Shown one piece after another: positions 13,201 to 24,900 of a stretch of 64,000 nt of DNA. Position 1 is the stretch's first letter, and each line of letters opens with the position of its first letter. The stretch is from Phoronis australis (Eukaryota; Phoronida; Phoronidae): positions 365,572 through 429,571 of the forward strand of contig NMRA01000371.1 in assembly GCA_002633005.1 (NCBI GenBank), read 5' to 3'. The translations under genes and the position numbers were made by a program. Below the pieces are notes generated by a model, which did not search any database, was not told where the DNA came from, and saw only the letters and a list, made by a program, of their open reading frames with translations.

Positions 13201-13848
13201 GTTAAAAGGGGAATTTTGAAACAAAATTTTTCTGTAGCCTTTGCCTAGCATCATGTGTGGTATGGTTCAGGGTGTATATTAAAGAAAACAAATATTTTGT
13301 AGCTAATTCTCCAAAAGTACATCTGCGTATACTGAGTTACAAACGGAAATTTAAATATTAAATAAATTTCTGTATTTCATTATGTTGTGAATTGATGTTT
13401 AAAGTTTGCCCAAAAAGATAATTACGATAAAAAGAATTCTCATTATATTTTCACAGTTGTGTCTAGGCCTATGCTTTGCTTTGTCCTGACTATGGGAAAT
13501 TGTTCAATGCATTGTTAAGAAATGAATGGCTAAAAACCCTTGTGCCACTTACTAATAATTCCTTGAAGCATTGCAATACACAGAGAATTAAGTTTTATTA
13601 TTTACATACAACACGAAAAGAAAAATGCACCCCACGTCTCTGGGACATTTAGCATGTTCCCATAAACAAATACCATAGAGAATATTTATGTTTAATTACA
13701 ACAGTTGATAGCCATTCTAATTTCCTCCAACTTGCAAACAATGCAAAACTTTTTCACGGCTAATTCCTGTCTTTCAGATGCCCCTGCTACTGTTGAACGT
13801 TTACACACCAATTGCATGGTTGATTCAACAAAGTTTCTGATCAAGTAA
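1271..13848 (+). CDS. Aldehyde oxidase/xanthine dehydrogenase-like molybdo-hydroxylase, C-terminal part (10 exons, 5'-partial)
   Basis: Exons: 1271-1380, 3582-3695, 4508-4669, 6474-6602, 8273-8406, 10270-10401, 11037-11160, 12106-12202, 12784-12891, 13778-13848 (TAA). Phases agree throughout, giving 392 residues. The translation follows the molybdopterin-binding C-terminal half of the family: SSQATFLIE near the start, the glycine-rich HGGVESGQG cofactor loop (exon 3), [10 protein letters not shown] (exon 6), [10 protein letters not shown] (exon 7), [18 protein letters not shown] (exon 8) and the GEPP motif (exon 9), whose Glu is the catalytic base in xanthine oxidase. The family hydroxylates aldehydes or N-heterocycles in the cytosol. 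The segment before the EVELD motif is shorter than in vertebrate XDH, which has an FYRTP loop there, and resembles insect aldehyde oxidases; a missed exon in 8407-10269 is the alternative. Iron-sulfur and FAD domains would lie upstream of the window. AOX versus XDH cannot be settled here. The gene converges on TUSC3. Confidence 0.88.
1336..1482 (+). repeat. 61-bp tandem repeat spanning an exon 3' end and its splice donor
   Basis: The unit consists of the last 45 nt of the first visible AOX/XDH exon, the donor CAG|GTAATG and 16 nt of intron. Units start at 1336, 1397 and 1458; the third decays after about 24 nt. The true donor begins at 1381 and an intact copy of it lies at 1442. Because 61 is not a multiple of three, use of the extra donor would shift the frame. 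Confidence 0.93.
1812..2178. other. Assembly gap (367 N)
   Basis: This run of N interrupts the first visible AOX/XDH intron, between two parts of the 61-bp repeat. The flanking sequences (about 1780-1811 and 2179-2330) are GC-richer than the intron around them and may belong to an inserted element. Its content cannot be known. Confidence 0.99.
2349..2510 (+). repeat. Further copies of the 61-bp exon/donor repeat
   Basis: After the gap the same unit resumes, with donor-like CAG|GT positions at 2366, 2427 and 2488, exactly 61 bp apart. Substitutions (for example GATCTATC for GATCCATC) show that these copies are older or less homogenised than those at 1336-1457. Confidence 0.9.
4716..5912. mobile_element. 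Non-autonomous DNA transposon with terminal inverted repeats (about 1.2 kb)
   Basis: The left end begins TTTTGCTGCAATAG and the right end, read on the other strand, TTTTGCTGGAATAG. Similarity continues through TTGCGAGTTT and CTGTGACGTCAC to GGGGCAAAA, so the inverted repeats extend, with gaps, for 70 to 100 bp. The interior holds a CpG-rich tract (about 5195-5305) and no transposase frame. No clear target duplication was seen and the superfamily is unknown. The element lies in the intron between AOX/XDH exons 3 and 4. Confidence 0.72.
5944..6205. mobile_element. MITE-like element with about 40-bp inverted repeats
   Basis: The left arm contains CTTCTTGAGGATGGTGGAAT and the right arm, on the opposite strand, CTTCTTGAAGGATGGTGGAA. 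Both outer ends begin CCTT. The span is about 260 bp with no coding potential. It starts about 30 bp after the larger TIR element, so one may have inserted next to or inside the other. Confidence 0.7.
6603..8272. other. AOX/XDH intron without recognisable features
   Basis: The sequence between exon 4 (donor GTAAGT at 6603) and exon 5 (acceptor before 8273) is AT-rich. I found no exon, RNA gene or structured repeat in it. Confidence 0.55.
9095..9310 (+). mobile_element. tRNA-derived SINE
   Basis: A box A-like stretch (GTGGTTCAGTGGTTTGAC, about 9100) and a box B-like stretch (GGGTTTGAATCC, about 9143) are spaced as in a tRNA. An unrelated body of about 150 bp follows, as expected of a tRNA-headed SINE. 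The tRNA part is too degenerate to be a functional tRNA gene. It lies in the intron before AOX/XDH exon 6. Confidence 0.68.
10388..10458 (+). repeat. 17-bp tandem repeat spanning an exon donor site
   Basis: The last nucleotides of AOX/XDH exon 6 and its donor (GGCACTAG|GTGGGT) are repeated every 17 bp. GT dinucleotides in the same context lie at 10402, 10419, 10436 and 10453. I place the true donor at 10402 because it joins exon 7 in phase (AG+T, Ser). Since 17 is not a multiple of three, single-step slippage would shift the frame. Confidence 0.92.
12440..12680. repeat. Dispersed repeat, copy 1 (AOX/XDH intron 8)
   Basis: Shared blocks with 12960-13200 occur in the same order: TTGTTAAGCTGT, CACAAAGA, CTATTGCGTGTG or a close form, and a CCCTCTGAGCCCAAAATGA-like end. 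The two copies are diverged and occupy consecutive introns of the same gene. Confidence 0.6.
12731..12772 (+). pseudogene. Partial duplicate of AOX/XDH exon 9 start with its acceptor (decoy exon)
   Basis: CTTCTAG|CTATTGGTGAG followed by a degraded ATGTATAAttGgTGc repeats the acceptor and the first 33 nt or so of the true exon at 12784. The copy reads ACCCTAAG where the true exon reads CCCCCAAC, so the GEPP motif is destroyed. It lies 44 bp upstream of the true acceptor and still ends its pyrimidine tract in AG. Confidence 0.85.
12960..13200. repeat. Dispersed repeat, copy 2 (AOX/XDH intron 9)
   Basis: This is the partner of 12440-12680. It carries an internal tandem duplication of the ACAAAGAA-TACTTTC segment at about 13038-13072. 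Confidence 0.6.
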
Positions 13849-15598
13849 TGGACTGTAGGTTGAACTTATGACACTAAGTCACAGAGACCTCAAAAGTTTC
13901 CCTGCAATGCGATCGGGTCCACCTCACTCTAGCTACGTATATTATTTTCGCATTTATCTCGTTTGAATAATTTGTTTGTATCTCGTTATTCTTTTTCGAC
14001 AAATGTCTTTAAAAATTACTAATAGCGTTGGTGGCACTAAGGCGCAGGTGAGCTACCAATACAACAGGTTATTTAAGTGTTTTTTCCACTTAGTCATATC
14101 GTTGGTTTGCTTGGTAAGTTTGCACTCAACTTAGCTATTTGTGGCAGTATGAACCACCATTTCTTCATACCTTTACTGATACTGTCACATGAGTGTGTGA
14201 CCTTATGGTGTATTGTGATGCTAGACATGTTGCTCGTCATGCTTATTGTTAAGTGTTCTCTAGGCTGTGATCATATTAATTATTAATAATTTGTCAGTCT
14301 TGCTTATCATACCTGCCATGTTGAAAAGCACCAATAATTAATAGAATTAAATGTTTCGATATAATGTTAATAATGGCATTGCTAAATTGTATTTTTGATA
14401 ATATTGACAAGTCACTACGCAGATGAATGCTTTCAATGTCCAATTGCCTGTTAGCATGGTTCAAATAGACTTACTTGATTACTTTGGTTGTTAGATTCGG
14501 AATTTGGGCAAAGTCTAATTTCTTTAAGTGGTATTAGTCTGTTCAGTTGGATTTTTTGCTGGCTTAAGGCTTTGTGGGACCATAGACAAAACGTCCAAAT
14601 TTATTTAATTTGGTATCGTCATATCTCAGAAATGGATTAATATGAGATTTTTACAAAATGTACTTTGTGAAGTAATCCAAAACTTTGTTAGGAATGTTTT
14701 TAAAACTTTTGGCTTTTGGAGGAGGGGCTGTAAATGATAAGACTTTTATGGCTGCAATTAAAATTGCATGAGGTCTCAATTCATTTTTCTCAGATCAGTA
14801 GTTGTATCTGATATGGCCAACAGGTGGCGTGCAGACCAGATTAAAAACTGTGAATTCTGGTTCAGGAAAAAGGTTCATTTTTGCTCAATAACAGGATCAG
14901 TAAGTTGGTTTATCATGGCGGGTCACTTCACGTGTCGAACATGGTTTCAAGCAACAACAAACTGTCAGTTCTGTGACATCACTTATCATCTGAAAAACAA
15001 ACCAAGAGTTTTATTGCACTACAGACTATATAGTACATAGACCGCCAACTCCGTATATTTTCAATGGAGGAAATCTGTGATCTTCCGCATAATCCATGAC
15101 ATCACTACTCCCTAACGACATCTGGCAGACATAGCACATTTTACTTCCAGCTAGTACATCGTCTGCTAATCACGGTTGGTTGCTGTGTGGTCGGGTAGTA
15201 GCATTGGTAAAAGTACTCAAGATACCAACACTTCCACTGTTGGGAGACTTGGAACAACGTTTCAATCTTGAATGTTTATTTCGTTGTACTGGACAGTAAA
15301 ATAGATGCAAGAATTTCCGGTCACAATGTACTAACCGGAAGCTGAGTTTGCTATGTTTAGAGGGTGGTGCCTCCTGTAAGGTATTACGCAGCCAAGAAAA
15401 TTTCGGAGTTGCAAAATCTGTTGCATTAAAAGGTCTAAATGGAACATTCATTGCAGCTTTGAACTCAGTTTCTTCTATTGTTTATGAACTTCTTGATGTG
15501 AACATTAGATTGCGTTACTGTTAATTGAACTTTTGTGATGAAAATCGGAAATTTAAGAATAAACAAAAAGAACTACTAATAAAAATGTCTGTTCAGAC
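13849..15598. other. Intergenic space between convergent genes
   Basis: It lies between the AOX/XDH stop codon and the predicted TUSC3 poly(A) signal. ATTAAA near 14348 is one possible AOX/XDH poly(A) signal. A single arm of the foldback element lies at about 14814-14848. A 93-codon frame on the - strand (15170-15451) resembles nothing I recognise and I do not call it a gene. Confidence 0.5.
14814..14848 (+). repeat. Solo arm of a foldback element
   Basis: GGCCAACAGGTGGCGTGCAG followed by ACCAGATTAAAAA matches the right arms of the paired elements at 15996-16072 and 22810-22947. No left arm is seen beside it. Confidence 0.65.
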
Positions 15599-15604
15599 TT
15601 TATT
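15599..15604 (-). terminator. Predicted TUSC3 poly(A) signal (AATAAA)
   Basis: AATAAA on the - strand, about 305 nt after the TUSC3 stop codon, would define a short 3' UTR. It is assigned by position only. Confidence 0.5.
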
Positions 15605-15909
15605 TGGCATTTGACAATCCAGATCTTATACAACAACCACATCTCTCAATACATGTATGTTGCACAATGAAAAATGTCACCATCTTGTATTCAGAAGTTT
15701 CTTCAAAATAATGTTAAACGATAGATTACATAACTTGTCAAGGTGGTATAAACAATTATACATAAATTTCTGCCAAGTACATAACATTCAGATTGGGAGG
15801 ATGCAGCTGCACATTTTGACCAATCAAATGCTTGGATAACAAAAACAACACCAATACAGTGACAAACAAGAAATAAACAGTTCTGCCATCAACACCCATC
15901 AGCTCAGCG

Positions 15910-18900
15910 TTACTTGATGAGAAAGCTGAAAGAAAAGAAGATATTGATATATATGTTAATCTTAAACTGGCGTGGAAATATAGATCACTAACACTTCAAG
16001 TCTGGTGTGCACGCCACCTGTTGGCAACACCGTGCAATGTGGCCAACAGGTGGCGAGCTGACCAGACTTAAAAATGTTTGTGAAAAGAATAATATGACAA
16101 ATTTTTATTACTCTTGACTCATCCTCTTCAACATGTGAAAAATTTAATAGATTTGCACAGGATTTTGTTTGCTATGGGTAATAAGTTGTCAGGTGTACCA
16201 GAATATCCAGTGAAAAACATGATGTCAGATTAATGTTTCTCTGTGCCCCTAAGCAATAGAGTCTGGGGTCCTAGTACATTATGATTCTACAAGGGAATTC
16301 CTTAAATGCACAGCAGTGTTGTCGGCTGATGATTTTCATAGATACTCACTCAAATGGCGAGAATGTACAAAAAACAGCAACCTACAACACTGTCTGCATT
16401 TAATGAATTAGTTTTAAAGAAGAACTGCGACACATAAAGAGCGACTGCTCAAAGTTGATTAAATTCTTAATTTTTAGTTTTGGCCAAAAGATGAGAAAGA
16501 CCCCCTCAACTTAAAGTACAACTCGTTGGCTAATTCTTTATCGCTGTGATTGCTTGGCCAAATTAGTTAGAAACACAAGATATCGCGACGATGTGATTAT
16601 GAAGTAGATTGAAAATTGCCAAATGTTTTTAAGAACGAGTCTTGTGGTGAAAATGATCCTCTGCAAATCACTGGACCGTGTCCAGTAAGTATTTGGGACG
16701 TGGTGCTAAGGAATAACACTGCATGATGCAGGCTATGTGAGCCAGCGAGGTACATCATTAGTGCAAAGGTTCCCTATTTGCAGAATGTTTTGTTTGCACA
16801 TTTACAACTTTTCAATGAATACAACTGCACTTTTTTAGCGTAGATGATGTTCAAATAACGTTGTTTAGTTTCTGCTGAACATTAGCATAGAGCATGCAAA
16901 TACATCTTTAAATTCCTCTATATCGGCCAATAATGTCATTCAACAAATGAACAACAACAATTTCACTGTGAATAACTTCCTACCTCTTTTAGCCTCACCC
17001 AGCTATGTTAAATAAGTTTACCTGTAAGGGTATCCCTGATATTTGGCCCTAAACACGGACAACAGCATGCTAAAGAACAGCGCCACCACACCTACGCCTA
17101 CTAGTGCAACAACTGTAAATAAAGAAAATAATATTCAACTATCAGCAAATCATTCAGTTGCAAATACACTGACAGACAAGTATTCTTGATTAGTAACTGC
17201 TTATCGGGTTCTCAGTACAATAATGCAATGCGGTACACTAGACTGGCCAATTGCTACTTTTTACAAACTTGAATTCATGATAGTCATGACATACAGCGTG
17301 CTGTACACTGTTCTGTTACTTCTCCCCTCATCATCTATGTATTAAAGCCTATCTTCAACGGTAATTCATGTAAATTTGATTCCTACAGTATATTAAGAGC
17401 ATCGCTCTGAGCCTACTAGTGCCATAAATTGCCAAATTTAACGAACTGCTAGGCGTATTGGCTCGCTTTTGTCTACGTCACCGCGAGAATCACCTTTTAA
17501 TTCAAACAGCTGCGAATAACACCCACACGCAATGGTGTTCTATTCAGACCCCTATTCAATGTTTTGTCGTTAGTGCTGGGATCTCGCGATGACGCAACAT
17601 GGCACTAACAGGCAGCTTCACTTATCATTTGACGAGCTTACACTTGCGTGATTGAACTCACGTTTTCTTATTTTACTAAGGCTGTGCTAGAACTATCTGG
17701 TAAGCCCAATACATCTAAAATAATAAAATTCCGATGAAGTTAGGTTTTAATAACTATTCACTCACATCCAACATGTTTGTGACTTTTCCACAACTCTTTT
17801 TTCCAATCAAAAGTATTGTTTCATTTCAGAAGGAGATATGTCCAGTCATGAAATACATCATTAATTTTCTACGTTGTTTTAGTGATGTATAGGTAGTTTC
17901 CTTATTGTACGGTTACACTGGCAAATCAACAAGATTCCCATCAGTTTGAATGGATTTGTGTGATGGAGAAAAACATTCATTTCTCCCTCCATGATACAGA
18001 TATTTAATTCAACAGTTGTATATGGCCAGGGGTGCACGACATGAGTTACTTACTTTTCTTTTTCCCTGCATCTCCCTTTATGTTGTTGGCTTCATTCAGC
18101 ATGATCATGCCAATAACAACAGCAGCATCTGGTAATAATTGTTAAGGAGGCGTGGCAAACTCATTGATTGACTGGTACAGTCATGCACCAAGTGGTGAGT
18201 TAGTAACGTTTAAAGGACACTAAGCCCAGTTTGAGCTTACTTAACATATACAGTCATTTCTCTAACTTTGCAGTTCGTACATGGCTCTAACACAGTGTTT
18301 CTCCATTAGTGCGTACAGTAGGTGTCCCAGGGAAAAAATAGTGAATGCACTAATGGACAAATGACCGTATTTATGTCACTTATCAGTAGAATTGTTGATG
18401 TAAAAGAACTCCATGCAACCTTTGCAACTATGAACAGTTTAAAAACCCCTTACAAAGTCTTCAATGCATGACTTACGAAGATGAACACTTTGAGACCAAT
18501 AACAGTAAGTAGTCTAAAACAGAATTTATTTCTGTGATGGGAGGTGGTTCTATGACCGACTTAAATCACCAAAACGAACGCTCGACATCTTTGAGGAAAA
18601 AAATTGGTGAATGCTCACAGAGGGAACACTTGTCAAAAGGATACTCAAAAAGATGACTATGTACGTTTCCATGATGAACTGTCCTTGGCTGCTGCCATGA
18701 ATGTAATGCTGTGGAATGACAGATAATGATAAATTGCAATTTAAACACAAGTGCTTTTTGTAATTATAAGTCACCAGTTTAAGGGACACCATACACTACA
18801 TAAGGTCTTAAGTTAAAGGTGAGCCAGGGACCTAAACCAAGGCTCTTGCATTGTGATTCGGGGTTAAGATTTGTAGGAGAAGGAAAATAGTAAAACACTT

Positions 18901-21900
18901 GAGTCCAAAAGTTTCATGAAATCTAAAAATCGATAAACAAAATATGTTGTAATTTATAGTCACGGACAGCCAACTAGTCTACTTTGTAAGACGTCAACTG
19001 ATATGAAACAATGGATAAGTAAAACAGAGTTTGAGACATTGAAATCATGATTAGGACATATACAAGACAAAGGCTGACACATGTAAAAAAGCTTTTAGTG
19101 AAACATTCTTGGGTAAAACATTTTAAAAAATCAAAACGCCAAGACCACCATACTTTACTCGAGATCCAACTTCAGACAATGAACAATAATATGCAACATG
19201 CTTTCGGTAAACGTTAAAACTGTAATAATTTTCCGGTTTCAAGTGAAACTCCTGTGACATTCACGTATGCATATAGGCCAGTGACCTTTGTGCTACTGAA
19301 TAAATACTCCGTAATTAACGGTCTATGACAATACTGTGTGTATGTTTATTGCCGCAAACTCACCACTTGTCCTGTCTGTGGGTTCTTGTGCATGAACGGC
19401 GGACCACGGATGTGGTTCCACATCTGGCCAGAAGTCATTGCAAAGATGACTGCCTGAAGACGAGACATAAGAATGTACAAAGCCTTCACTGTAATTGGAA
19501 TCTAGCGATGCATGTTTGAACACATCTGGATAACAATTGCCTCACCAATTAACATTACATAACTTATCCTTTGCCTTTGTATCAAATCTGAATTTCTAAA
19601 CCATATTTATAGCAAGTCAGAACATATCCATGACAGCAAGTAGCAGCATATTTTCATAAAAACAACAATGTATTTAAATTGCCTGGACATGTTTCGGCGT
19701 TTACTAAAACACCACAATGTATGCTTCACTTATACATAACTTCCACTTTGAAGCCAAGCACTCACCAAAGCAGCAATGCCCCAGGAAGTCTTGTTGTAGA
19801 GGAACTCTAGGTTGTTTCTCTTCACATAGAGCAGCCCTCCAACCAGAGAGAGTAAGAGAGCCAGGGCCAGTGTGTTGGAGTAGTTGGGTGGGCGGAATAC
19901 ACGAATCTGTAACAACGTACATACATTGCCTTAAAGCAAACTAAACATCATGGTTCAAATTCTTAAGTGTTTTTGCTGCAAATGCACAATTTTATTATGA
20001 ATGTTCACTGTACCATATGCTCTGTACAAAATTGTAAAGCTATTTTGTCTAATGCCCTCAGGTCTTGCTACCACCGTTACCACAGGCACTTTTTTCTGTT
20101 GATGCCTGCCCCAGTACAATACTTCATGGTGCCACATTTTACAGTCAGTATGGAGTCTGAGCCAAGGTTTTGTTCATCAAATTTAACTTAGTTGTTGAAT
20201 GACGTATGTACCCTAAGTGTATACGGTGACTCAAGGATCATTACTATAAAGACTACCAGTCCACTAGTGCATCGTGGTAAAATGAGTGAAAGCATCAACT
20301 GACTGCAACAGAGCATAAACACTGCTAAAAAAACAATATGTTTTCATACAAGCCGTGAAAACATTGAAAATACTGCACAAGACTCAGTGGGACCTTGTAA
20401 GACACTAATCTTTAGTCACAGAAGTGACCGGAAGTCAGGATACCTTGTTCCTGAAACTTCTGGCGACACGATGGATGTGGAATTTACCTGACAGCTTCGT
20501 TGTTAATATCTGACCAATCATTTCAATCAGAACTAAGGCAGCGTTCCTGTCTAATATCCAAAGAGAACTTACATGAATGTCTGTCCTTTCAGCAATGAAC
20601 CTTCCAATCTGTTCGGCAGCAAAACCAATTCTAGAATTTAAAAAGCAAAAGTTCACGTCATGTTCTCATTAACTAGAACCAGAATTACCTTTAACTCACC
20701 AATTCTCTGGTCAATCAAGTAGAATAATAGCAGGTCCACATACATAACAGTACAAACCAAAACTATTGAGACAAAGTGACCCAGAAATCCCTTGTCATGA
20801 TGGGTAGGCGGACGCCGCATTCATCGTGAGAGTAGCCTTCCCTCGTGACTCAGAATGGAGATGAATTAACAGGGCAGTAAGGTGGAGAAGCTATCAGCCA
20901 TATTGTAATTAGAATTTTGCAGCCCTAATGGTTATTACCAGTGTTCTTTTTGGTATTAACAGAATTAGCCATCATGAGAAGGGAAAAATATTTTGTTTGA
21001 TTCCTCGTGTCTTGTACGGCATCTGCCTTCTCATTAAGTCACACATCTCAATGCTGTATAAGAAAGGCTGTATATTAAATCAGTTACTGCGAAGTGATTT
21101 CACAAGCTGCAACTCCATGTACATCTAACAATACAAAGATCAATGCTATGACAATGATTTCAACCGTTTTAGTTCAACCATCAGCAGTCATGACTTCACC
21201 TGTGAATGTCCATCGTGTCCGCCTTCTTGGGTTTGCCCTTTGGTGGGTAATGTATGAACACAGGGGCAGAGTTCATTCCCAACTGAAATCAACAGGCAAA
21301 GCGTATTCTAGTAACTCTCTTTGTACAAGACAGAACACCATTATGGGGCCTGATAGTGCACCTCCTTTCAGTTAACTGTTGCAAAAGGACACTAAGTGTG
21401 ACATGTTGGTGAATACAGACAAATACATACCAGCCTATAATGCAATCTATATCTTGACAGATGGAAAAATTAATTCCAGTAAACAGACCAACACTTACAA
21501 GGTACTGAGTCCATTTGATTCTAAAGATCAAGCAAAAATAATTAAATATCATTCATTTCATTTCAACCACAATTACTTTTAGACATGTGTTGCATTAAAT
21601 ATCTGATAATGAATTGCCATGCTGTGAATATCTTACTATCAATATTACACCATAGCTTAACGAGCCTGACCACACAGTCATAGCCTCTTTGTATTAGCCA
21701 TATTCAATATCATGGCTCACTACTCTCAATAAAATGTCTTTAGCCGTCCTGATTTGAAAATCCAATCACACCTTGAATACTGAAAACATTAGGCATGCTG
21801 TTTTGTCTTACTTAAATCTCATATTGCCTTCTTAAAAACGCTTTGAGGATGTGATGTAGTAATATATCTCTTGGTCTATTTACATTGGCATGATGTTTCA

Positions 21901-24900
21901 GTTATATTTCCGGCCATCTTCAAGCATTAAAACTTTCACAGAAGAACGAGCCCTGGTGTCTGGAACACACATGGTTGGCACGTTGGGTATGGCGAGGCTT
22001 GAACATGGGATCTCTCGGTCACTTCAATGAGCCATCCATGCCAGGGAAATTTTATACATTTTTATCTTCCTTATAGTCTAAGAAGGGGAAGCCAGGTTTT
22101 GATTAGCTGCTTGCTAACCTGACAGAAGGCATTTGCATAACGCCCTTGATCTTTTTTAGTCCAGCCTGCTAGTCTCCACTTCCATAGTGAAAAAGCATGC
22201 CAATGTAAATAAGCTAGAAGGTGGCTTACACAGACCAAGAGAGTTCAGTCACCATGATACCTCATTTTTAAGAAAACTTGCAAGCTCAGTAGGCGCATTG
22301 TTTACGATATAAATTATAAAGCAACATATCTAATCACAAAGTTCACTGTATACAGGTGAGGGGATTCAACATATTACATGTGCATTGCAATCAATCCGGC
22401 TTAAATATGCCAATAAACCTGATGTTACCGAGTAAGGTTACCAAGCAATGACGCAAGCTTGAAATGAAACATTCAGTGCATAATGCTACGTACTGCTTGA
22501 AAGACATCAGGACCTTCATCGTAGTCGACCATTGCAAAAAACAGTCTGTTATTGTACTGCTGCGAGTAGCGCCATGAGTTGGCCACAATTGTAAACTCAT
22601 CACTGGCTTGCCTGAAAACCACAGAATGTAAGAAGAACATGACTACAGCATTTGCAACAGTATGACAGTGTAACAATAACTGTGATTTGGCCTATTCTTG
22701 AGATACATTTGAAACTCTTGCACAGGCAAAATCGTGCGTCATCAATCATGGTGGCATATGGGTAATATGTAAATCTCAAACCATCGTGGAAATACAGATC
22801 ACATTCATTTTTAAGTTTGGTCAGCACACCACCCACATCACGTGACCTAATGAATTCGAGTCCCGCTCTGGGGCAAAAATTTTATCAGACATATATTCAT
22901 TACGTCATGTGATGTGACCAACAGGTGGCGTGCTGACCAAACTTAGAAATGTTAAACTTTGTAATCACGGCCCACTTGTTAATCTCTATCAGTGTCACTA
23001 TTAACCATTATTGTTGTTATATTTCACAATTTGAAATGCTTCAACAAAACAGCAACCATCTTTTCTGTACTTTGAATCACATGACATTTGATGCTGGTAC
23101 ACATTACTTTTATTAATCATATCAAGTGACTAACTGTGATTACCTGCACACGGTACACTGGCGCTGGGCCTGCAATGCTGTCAACATGACTACCACAGAG
23201 TAGTTCCTAGGAGGGTTCTTAATGTACTGACGGAACTTGTCACCGTTCATGCGGATGACTGACTTTCGATAACTCCACTCCCCCAGCTGGTGAATCTTGT
23301 CTCCAAGCACTTCCTAAAACAAAAACCGGGTTGCTTGCTAAAGCCATGATCAGCATTATACCTTTAAATAGAGGGAGACCAATTATAATGTAAGAATTAG
23401 AACTGACAGTGTTCCCCTGCAACCATGAATGCTTGGCTCTATTGGAGCCACATTTTCCCCCACAACTGAAAACCCAAACATATCATAGGAACACAAATGC
23501 CAATGAATGTGTCAGAATTGAGCTGCAGTTAATGCTCGTTGTAACGCACATTAAGGTTTTCTTGTCTTGTACTTATTCAGTTTCGACACACTGCCCAGTT
23601 GTTGGTGACACCCTTTGATGCTATGCTATGATAACGGGAAGTCGTCACGTTACATTGTAGAATTTAGGTCACATAAATTCCAGCTCATGAAATAAATTGC
23701 GGTCAAAAAAAAGGCTGGCGAATCCAATGTTTTCACCTGCATTTGATTTAGCGACTCTAAGTTAACTGGTTCTGACCGTTTTTTTTAGAAACAATGAGGT
23801 TCACATGAGCTGGCGCTACTTTGTTGGTTACAGAGGGAGATGCAAACACTCAGTTTGCGTAATTGGAACTCCCAATGCCAGTTGGCCAAAGTCTTGGCTC
23901 GCATTACCAAATTTTAGCAAATGCAACCTGCAGCTTGCTATGTCGAGCCCTAGCTAAGCCTTGATAACGCTATTCTCTACAATGGAAATTCCTTATTCGA
24001 ATAAAATTTTCATTTGATATACATAACGTGGGAGATCTGAGAAATACACCTTAAAAGATATTGAGCACTTTGTTCTTTAAGTGGAACTTGCACACTACTT
24101 CCTTATCTATGTGATTGCTTGGTTATATTAGTTGGAAATACAACATGTGAATATGAAGTAGGTTGAAAATCGCCAAATGTTTTTAAGAATGAGTTTTGTA
24201 TCAAAAGTGATCCGCCATAAATCACTTAACAGTGTCTAGTAAGTATCGTGTCGTGATACTGAGGAATAACACTGCATGATGTGGGCTATCTGAGCCCACC
24301 AGGTACGACATTAGTGCAAAAGTCACCTACTAGCAATTTTTTTTTGTTTTCACATTTTACAATTTGTCAATGAACACAACAGTACTGCACTTTGTTTAAC
24401 GTAGATGATGTTCACATAGCTTGGTCATTTAGTTCCTGCTTTACATTAGAACAGTTAGGAGCGTGTGAGTACATCTTTAAGGAGGAATTCATTTATGTTT
24501 TCAAATGAGCACGCTAAACTGGTGTTAGTAAGGACTTGCTTTTCAGTTACATTTGTGAATAGAACAGTCCTATTTCAGTCACTAGTTAAAATATTATTGT
24601 GCACTTGAGTTTTGGCTTTTTACTAATCTGACATTAATTGGGTCGTGTGACGGTGTCTTTTTTGGTAAAATTCAGCGAAAAAGAAAGGCCCATAATGTTA
24701 TCAATTACATTCTTTAATTTTATTTGATATAAATGTTCAAAGTGAGATCTCAAAAATGCAGTTACAAATTTCTAAATATGATTTCATTTTTGATATAGTC
24801 AGATCAATGACCTAAATGCTGATGCAAGTCATTCCTCAGACATATTGCTTCCAAATTGTGGTGACCTAATTTATCAAAATTGTCAAAAATCGGAGTTATT

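Noticed and set aside
15170-15451. 93-codon - strand frame near the TUSC3 3' end
   Set aside because: No domain, no splice continuity and no repeat partner. Its length is possible by chance in 64 kb.
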